Source: Alligator mississippiensis
Taxonomy: Eukaryota; Chordata; Crocodylia; Alligatoridae
DNA: 64,000 bases
Direction: 5' to 3'
Assembly (NCBI RefSeq): GCF_030867095.1
Contig: NC_081824.1
Span: 348,104,203-348,168,202, forward strand
Part shown: positions 49,901 through 58,900 of the stretch, piece after piece
Layout of the letters: each line of letters begins with the position of its first letter
How positions within the stretch are numbered: the first letter of the stretch is position 1
The notes under the pieces: generated by a model
The model's input: the letters and a program-made list of their open reading frames with translations, nothing else
What the model was told of the DNA's origin: nothing
Database searches by the model: none
Made by a program: the position numbers and the translations under genes

Positions 49901-52900
49901 GCACCTCATGGCTAAGTCACTCTGGCTATAAACAGATAATTCACTTGACATGATCCTGATCAAGTCAAAACTTGGGACAGAAAGAGGGCTACACACCTAG
50001 CTGCTGCAAGCTGCACTTCTGCCAGGGAGTGGCAGGGACAGCATGCTGGTGGCCAGGGAGAGCATGCAGCCTGATAAGTTTGCCCCTGGAAAGAAAAGTA
50101 ATTACCATGAACAAGCTGCTGTTAACTTAAAGACAGCATTATTCTGGGAAAAATTGCTAGCACATTTTATTTGCATATTTCACAGGTATTTAAAGTGAAA
50201 TTATGAACTCTGCAGGATTTCAGGGGGGAAATGCTATGTCTGTTTATACTCCCTATTATACAGTCTCCTTACAGACAATCCCTTTTTTCACTGAAGATGC
50301 CAGACCTAACTGCTACCAAAAAAAATTGCTTTTTAAAAAAAATTACCTTTTTTTTTCCTCCAAGAGGTAGCAGAACATCCACAGAGGGACATTCCCATGA
50401 AAGAACCAGCGTAAGGGGGCTACAACATTAATGGCCTCATGGGACCAGGCTAAGCAGAATCTTTTGAATCTTCACTGACCTCCAGTGAGGCACAGGAAGA
50501 GTCTAACTTGGCTGCGCCAAGGACAGATGGCTTATTTATACCACCAACTTTCATTTAGTGCTTGTGTACATGGTAGACTGTTTCAGTCCTACAAACCTTC
50601 ACAACCAAAATACAGTGCACATATAGGTCCCATTGCACCTAGAGTCCATAAGCAGCAATGACTTGCCAATTGGGCTGTAAAACAGCAATGCTATAGTACA
50701 GCAATACTGCACAGGATTCGGCACATCACAATGCAAGAACTGCTCATAAAACTAATTTCACTGAATAGATAAAGCTCATTTCCATAAATCCTTATATGAA
50801 TGGCTACTGTACTGAACTCAATTGCAGAACACATCAACATAACTGTTAGCACCATCCACATTTTATAGCTTACAAGAAAAAAAAAAAAAAAGAGCAAAGC
50901 AGATACAAATCTTGAAATTTATTTTCTTTTCTGGTCCATAAGAGGAGTGGGCAATGACATCTATATGTTCAGGCAAAATAGAATGGCAAGAATATTATGT
51001 TACTTATTTTTTTCAGGTTTAATTCAGTTTCTGTTGGGTTTCTTTTAATGAGTATTTTGTTTATTTTAAAGGATATGGTATTTTGTACAGAAACACTACA
51101 ATTAAAATTAAATTTGGATTCATTGCCTTGGTACAAAACTGAAAAGCATTCTACCCAATTTGTTATGCTCCATACATTGACATTTTAAATTACCTCTCAT
51201 CTGTCAGCTTTATTCATGCAAGTCCAAGTTAATGATTAGGAAAAGAAGCTCACCTTGAACTACCCTATTTTTCCATTTTTTTTAAAAAGTGAAGTTGACA
51301 TGTCACGTTATAAATGAATTTTAGAAGTTATATTATCCTAGTGCTAAGTTACTAACCCAGTGATTCTCTCTCAGGGTGCCACAGCCACCCTCGAGTGCCT
51401 TGAGATCCTTTTAAGGGCATTGCTCAATATTAGCACATTCAGGTATGCAAAAACCTACATGATGACTCAAAACTTAAACCCAGATATTTCAAACAGGAAT
51501 ACGGTGTCAAAAGCATTTCTGGCCTGCTATGGTTTTTCTGAGTTTTTTCACAACAAAACTGCTCTTTTTTTTAAGTCAAAAAACAAGAGAAAGCATTTTT
51601 TGAGTGGTGCCTTAAGTCTAAAAAGGTTGAGAACCACTGTACTAACCTGTCTGAAACAAGTGTTAAATAGGAGGACTATTTTTTCAGCTGCAATATGTTC
51701 AAGGCTCAACAGAGTGTTATGACTTCATTTTTACCTATATTTAGATATAAAATATTCATCTACTTGCTCCATGTTACTCTGTAAGGGCCAGATTCAGCTC
51801 AGCACTTAAGCACATGATGATTTAGGACTTAAATTAGCAAGGTTACTTCAGTTTAATCACTGCCTAGAAATTATTTACAATACCAAAGGGCTCAGTGAGT
51901 CTAATTAAAAAAAAAAGTCTAATAAAAAAATTAAAATGTGCTTTCTTAGAGAGCACTGTTCATTAGAAATACCAGAACAGATGGAAGTAATAACAATTCT
52001 ACATTTAAGAAAGCACAGATTTTGCAACTATAGCAGGAAGTCCCCATCTCAAATGTTTTTACCCTTCTGCCACCAAATGAGTACTCTCCAGTTTTTTGTG
52101 CTTTTGTAGTCAGAAAATAAAGCAAACACAAGAAATCTGATAACCAGTAATACCTGCTTCATGTAGGCATAGCACATAGTTTCTGCAACTCTCTTTCCTT
52201 CATCGTAGCAGGCTCTCGGTCCTATGGGGTTCACATGACCCCAATAATCTTCATTCTGAGGGTGAACTTCAGGATCTAGGGAGAAAAATAAAACTTGAAT
52301 GGCTTCCTCTTTGTAATTAATATGAAAGATGAATAATTCCTTTTTTGGTAGCAGTTCTTTTGATGTATGATTTGCTTTTACATAGTTTTTCCTCCAAACA
52401 TGGCATCTATTTTTTACATGGAATTCCAACATTGTTTACCAGAGAAGGACTCAACACAACCAAAAAAGGGATAAGGATTAAGGAAAGTATAAAACCCGTA
52501 AGATCCACAATTGTGCGATGAAAGGTAATTAAACAAGGAATAGTGGCTGTCATGTTTGCTTTGTCTCTTGACATGCTCCTGCATAAGAGCTATTGCTCTG
52601 CCAAGCTGAAACTTAAATATTTGTCTGGAAAAGGACCTTCAAGACAAAAAAATGGAACAACTCTTGGCACATAAGATTCTGATGTAAACTAATTCAATAA
52701 AGAGATTAAAGGTTATGTAAAAGTGCAATGCCAATTTCTATTTGATCCAAAATGAGCTAAGACACCTTGGCTTTTAAAAAGGGAGATGAGAAAAAAGGTA
52801 AGTAAGTAAAAATAGGGGATTTAGAAGTGGAGATCTGGGTATAACACATGGCAACTGATTTAGTGAATGCAGGGGCAAGTCCCTGTTTTTTCCTCATCCC

Positions 52901-55900
52901 AGTATGCTAGATCAGCAAATGGCAGACAGGTGGGATTTTCTCACCATCAATTGTATTGGAAGGATCTAGATAAGGCAGAAGCTGCTGAAGTAAGGGAAGA
53001 AAGAGTAAGATGCTTTATCTGAAATTACTTTAATGCCCTGCTAAAAAATTATTTCAAGCTCTACTCTGGCTTCAGCCTCATCTATAACACAGTGACCTAC
53101 TGGTCTGACTTCTCTTGGGAAGAGAGAGGCCAGATTTATGTATCTCTATCAATTGAGACTGGTCTACTTAATTTGCAGTTTTGTGGTTTTCTCAGACACC
53201 ACAAAAACCAGCATGGTCTGCAATCACTGGGAAATATTGCATTGGCTATGATTTGCCACAAAAATCAACCTGAGGCCCCCCCCCCCCCTAAATTATTCAT
53301 ATAATATGCTGTTCCAATGCTTACCAAAATACAAAAAACAGTGAGACAATCACTGTAACCATGGATCACAAGTGAGAGTTACTGTCTGCTAGTGACATAG
53401 ACTAAGTGAAGGCACTAATCAGTACAGTGAAAATAGTTAAATGCAATGCTGCAATCTAAAGATGAGTGAAAAGAAATAAAACAAAGCTAAGTACATTTCA
53501 CAGCTCAAGGTTGTGTAAGGCAGTCCCCTGTAGGAGCCTAGCATGCAGATGGTGCAAAATTGTTTTGTTCATCTTGCAACGTGACTCCGGATGTATTGAG
53601 GAAAAGCAGCACTGATTACCGTTTAGAGTCTGAATTGCATATAAAGTGAAAGGCTTCTGCAGAAGCTGAAGGTCAGAACAAAATACAAATGACACTGTCC
53701 TTGATGGTTAGAAATACTACTGAAACAGTTTAACAAGAAGAAAAGCTACATTCAAGCTAGTGGAGCAACCATTACTGCCAATATACCTTTGGAAAAAAAT
53801 TGATAACTTGAAACTAAGGGATTACTTCAACAAACATGCACAAAATACTGGCAGTTTCCCATGTGCAAAGCAAACTTTGCCAGGATTATCTACCAGGAGT
53901 AATTGCTTTGCAAAATCTGCATTGGAAGAAAATAAATCAATTTTGATTGTAGCAGACGAAGCAACAGATGCACAAGATAACTATGTACTCCACATTTTAT
54001 TTGTACCTAAAAGACCACAACCTGCCTATTTTTCAAACAGCCAGTTCAACTCACACCTGTAAATTTTTCAAGTGTAACACAAGCTGTAATGAAGGCTGTT
54101 GTAAACAACAGCTTAGAAATTAGTAAAATCTCAGCACTTCTGTCTGATAATGCAATGTATATGTGCAAAGCTTTCTCTGATGTGCTCCACTGAAGGATGA
54201 CCAATGCAATTCACATTACCTGCAATGCACACATTCTTTTTTTAGTAAGTAATTGTCATACTGAATGTATATATGGCACACAATTTCCTTATACTAAGAC
54301 TGATTTTCTCTTTTAAAAAAGCCTTCAAACATTGTCCAGGCCGTAAGCTTTGATACAGGGGGTCCATCTCCAAAGAGGGGATCTAAATGCAATGGTATCA
54401 CTTCCACCAGAACCTGTGCTTACAAGGTGGAATTTGTAGTTTGTTACCATGTAAAGAATATTAAGTACTACTAGCAATTTGTGTGTAATGAGCTTGAAAT
54501 CACACTGGGCACACAGTACATGCTTAAAACTACACAATTTCTTAAAATAGGCGACACTGAAGATCAAGCTAAATTTGTGGCTGAAAATGTGATCCGGTTC
54601 ATCAAGCTTCTGCCGTGGTTTAAAAGGCATCAGGTTTTGATTCACCAAGCACACAACAAGCTAACACCGCATTTAGATCCCCACTTTGATAAAATGGGTC
54701 AAAGATATGGCATTGCAACAACTTTCAGACTGTTAAACTGAAAACTAGCACAGACAAGAACTGTTCCAGGCAATAGCTGCAAAGTTAAATCAGTACTTAC
54801 AAGTATGATCAGTCACTACTACCCAGATTTAAAAACTGGCTGCCTACTTTTTTTAAGCACTGTTCACATTTTTGACCCAAATCAAAATGCCTTCCAATAT
54901 AAAACTGAGCTTTGGGATTCTACTGATCGGTTTCCACATCTTTACAACTTGACAAAATGATGCCTTATAATTCCAACCAATTCAGTGGACACAGAACATG
55001 CGATTTCAACGTATGGACAAGTTTTCACACTGCAGAGACAGAAGATATTAGCTGCAACTGCTGATGGATGCTGCACGCTAGCATTTAACAACTAAAATGA
55101 ATCGTTTCTGTTAAGGTTAGCATTAATTAGTATTACTAGATATTTTACAAAGTGTAGTAATAATTCTGATGATACAAGTTACAATTTATAGTGTATATAA
55201 AGTTATAATATACTTACATTTAGATTTTAATTTAAAATTAAGATTAATAACATGATAAATTGTACAATATAATTTACTTTCCATGGAATTTGCTATTAAA
55301 TTATATGGTATATGCCTCTTCTCCAATCAACAGCAAGGGGCGGGGCCACCAGGAAAAGCCCATGAAATCAGCCCTTCATGCCATGACCAAGCCATGAGTT
55401 AAGCCGACCTCTACTAACAGCTTTCTCAAGCGCTACCCAGGATGGCTTTAATAATGAAGAGACTCTCCTGAATTTGTTGGACAGTCATTCTCGTCTTCCC
55501 ATCACCTCAAGAAAGACCCAGACAAATATAAACAGTCACCTTAGTTATCTGTAGGGAGACAGCTATCATACCTTAATCATTAAAAGGGTATTTTAAGGCA
55601 ATGGCAGAATCTCTACATGTCACTCGATGTAAGGTGGGGGGAGGAGATAAAGGACAAGAAAGTTTCAGATGATTTTTAACTTCAAAATAAATTTACAATC
55701 GAGTCACCATTAATATCTAAACCAGGAGTGTTGAATCTCATTTGGCCCTGTGGAACAGATGAATGGCACATGGAAGGTATGTGGGCCGGATCAGGCCCAT
55801 GGATCCTACATGTCTTATCCAGCACAGGTGGCCCTCACCTGGGCTGGTCCAGGACAATGTGCCAAGCGAGTGCCACAGGAGATGCAGCCCAGGAAGGACC

Positions 55901-58900
55901 TGGCCCCAGCAAGCCCTGCAGGCAGTACATGTTCTGGGCACTGTATGTATGGTCTGGTGCAGCAAAAGGGGCAGCACTAGGGGCTGGATTATGGGACTCC
56001 ATGAGTCATATGTTTGATGCCCTTTGCTTTGTGCTGTGTTCAGAAATATTTTTGCTGCCTCTGTTACTCTGACTAGCATTGCAGCAAGAAACAAACACTT
56101 TCTGGAGTAATTTTTTCAAAATTGTTATTATACTGTGTACATTCATTCTGAATGTTAGATGTGCCTTGACTTTTCTGTTTGGTCAGCCTGCCTTCCCCAG
56201 TCCCTTCAATAACCTGTTGGCTGTTACCTATACATCCTAGAAAGTAGAGGTGCACTGATACATAGGTCCCATATTGCATCAGCACTGATATAAGGAAAAT
56301 TAACATTATTGGCAATCAGTTTTTTTATGGTAGATAATGTCTCTGATAAAAGCCCCATGCATGCATACAGCTGCAGCACAGCACGTAGGCAGCCCAGTAG
56401 TGTGGAGAGCAGCTAGGTCCAGCTGCTAAGTCTGTTGTGAGGGAAGGGGTGTGGGGGGGCAGATTGAGGCCCCTGTGGTGAGGGAAGGAGTGGGGCTGGG
56501 GGAGGGGCAGGTGCCGCACAGCCAGGGCGGGGTGTGGGATAGAGCTGCTCGCGGCTCATTTTGGGTGGGGGGAAGGTCCTGCTGCTGCATGGACCCCAGG
56601 AGGGCATGAGGGACATGTGCCCCCAGATCTACACGTGGGGCGAGGACAGGTTGTCGCTGTGGGCTGGGGCCAGGGCAGTGCTGAGCTCTTCCTGGTGGGG
56701 GGCTGGGCCAGGTTGCATTCAGAGCAGTTGGTGGCACTCGGAGGGCACTATGGCAAATTTTGGGGTGGATGCAGCCCCCTTGTAGCCTCCTTCCCACTGC
56801 CAGCACTGCCCACTCTAAAAACAGCCCAGCCCAACCCAGGCAAACTCTCTGCTGAGAAGAGCCCAGCAGCACCCTGGCCCCAGCCTGCGGCAGCAACCCA
56901 CCCTTGCCCTGCACGCAGATCTGGGGGCACATGCCCCCCATGCCCTCCTGGGATGCATGCAGTGGCAGGAGCTGGCACACCCCCCCACTCCCCCCTCCCC
57001 AGACAAGCTGCTCATGGCTCTGCCCCATGCCCCACCCCAGCTGTGTAGCACCTGCCCCTGCCCCTGCCCCTCCCTGTATAGTTGGGAGATGTTAGAAAAG
57101 CTTTTGGGTACCAAATACTCTTCCTCAGGGCTGGACAATCCTCAGTGAGATTTTTAAAACTGAAATTAGTATGCAATGCCTTCTTTCCTTTTTCAAGTTG
57201 CCAAGACAGTTCTATACCTATTGCAACTATAAAGCCTGATGTTTAGCTAATCGTAAGAGCTAATGGAAATCATTAGAAGGCAACAAGCTGCAATGCTCCT
57301 TCAGTTTGTGCAGACACTTCAGCACTCAGCAGCAACTCTGCCGAAGTCCTTTGCAGGGCATAGTTTAAGCTCCTTTATGAAAAAAAACAATAGACATCAA
57401 AAGAGCTGCTGAAAACTTAAAACAACCCACCACTTGCAGTTTATTCAGAGAGTAACTGATGTGGGCAGACCCTCCTGCCAGACTGAGTTTACCTATATTA
57501 AGTTTGACAAGCTACATTTCTTTAAGTCCCCTCCCTCCTGCCCCCAGTCCACTGCAATCAGGTTGATTCGGAAGAGATGCTGCTCTGGAATTAGTCTCCC
57601 TGCAGCAATGTTTCATCTTCTGGAACAGAGTATATGCACCCCTGTTCACTTAAAAAGTGGCATCTGTGGGACACTGTTTTCCCCTGAAGAACCTATCCAT
57701 TGCATAAAAGGAATAAAGGCAGTCGTACTAAAACATGTAACAAACCTGTGTTTGGAAGGAATTCTTTGCTTGTAGTACTTGCTCTGAACTTACTTGACTA
57801 GAGTCCTTCCACTGGAAAAATAAACTCGAGGGAAGAATAAGGAACACACTTGTTTTTTTCCTTACAAAGTACCATATTCTCAAGTACAACACACCCCCAA
57901 ATATAAAACATCTCATTTTTGAAAGGCAGAATGAAGAAAAAAGATTTTCTAGAGTTGAGGCTGCATAGAGCAGGGACAGAGCCTAATCTTCTACTTACTT
58001 GCACTCCCTTTCTTGCATAACTTAGATGGTTATAAAGACTGGTCCATGGGTGGATCTTTGATTCTGAGAATTGCTAGAGTCTGTGCTGAAGAGCCTATGC
58101 TATAGAGGCTATGAAATATAGAGAAGAGGACCAGCAAACAAAAATCAGAATTGCCCTTAGAAAGGTTAGCTTGATTAATGGAAAGTCAAGACTATAAGAA
58201 AGGAAAGGCAATTGTTAATAACTTTAGAGTGAAAAATGAGCCACTAAACCAATATACTCCATCAACTGTTGCACTGTGAAGCAGGACTCAAACCAGGGTG
58301 CTTCTAACCTGAGGCAGAATAAATCAGCTTCCCATTTACTACATGCACCCCAATTTTGGGGGGCCAAATTTGACCAAAGGTGTTATACATGAGGAAATAC
58401 AATAGGCACTGGTTTATCTAGTGCTCAGGTGGATAAGGAAAAAAGGAAAGATTAGAGTGCTTAACTATTAGCAGCACTGCATAGTTAGGTGCTGACTACC
58501 CCTGCTCAGTACTCAAGAGTGCTTTTGGCTACTAGCTAATTGTCTACAGCAAGGTCCTGATATAGCTACTACCAGATGAACTACGCTAGCATGCAACAAT
58601 ATCAAGACATTTTTAGGCAAAAGGCAGAATAGAGATGCACCTTTTAGATTAACCGAGTCAGAGAAGCATAAGATTTTGTAAGCAAAAACTAACGTCATCA
58701 GATTCTACCAAAGGACAAGCCAAGAGCAGGCTATCAAATAAGAGTGATTTGAATACAAAAGACAAGGTGGGGGGTAGGTAGGGAGGAGGCTCTGCTGAGA
58801 AAGGGGAACAAGAGTCAAATTTACTTTTGAAGCACTCTAGCCTCTGAATTCCAATGAGAAAGCCTACTAGTTTGAAACTTTCATCCTTTTATTAATAAGT

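Noticed and set aside
56426..57028. A 200-codon open frame on the minus strand
   Set aside because: It lies in a GC-rich transposon core where all frames are open by composition. Residues are Pro/Gly/Ala/Cys-rich without any motif, and there are overlapping frames on both strands.
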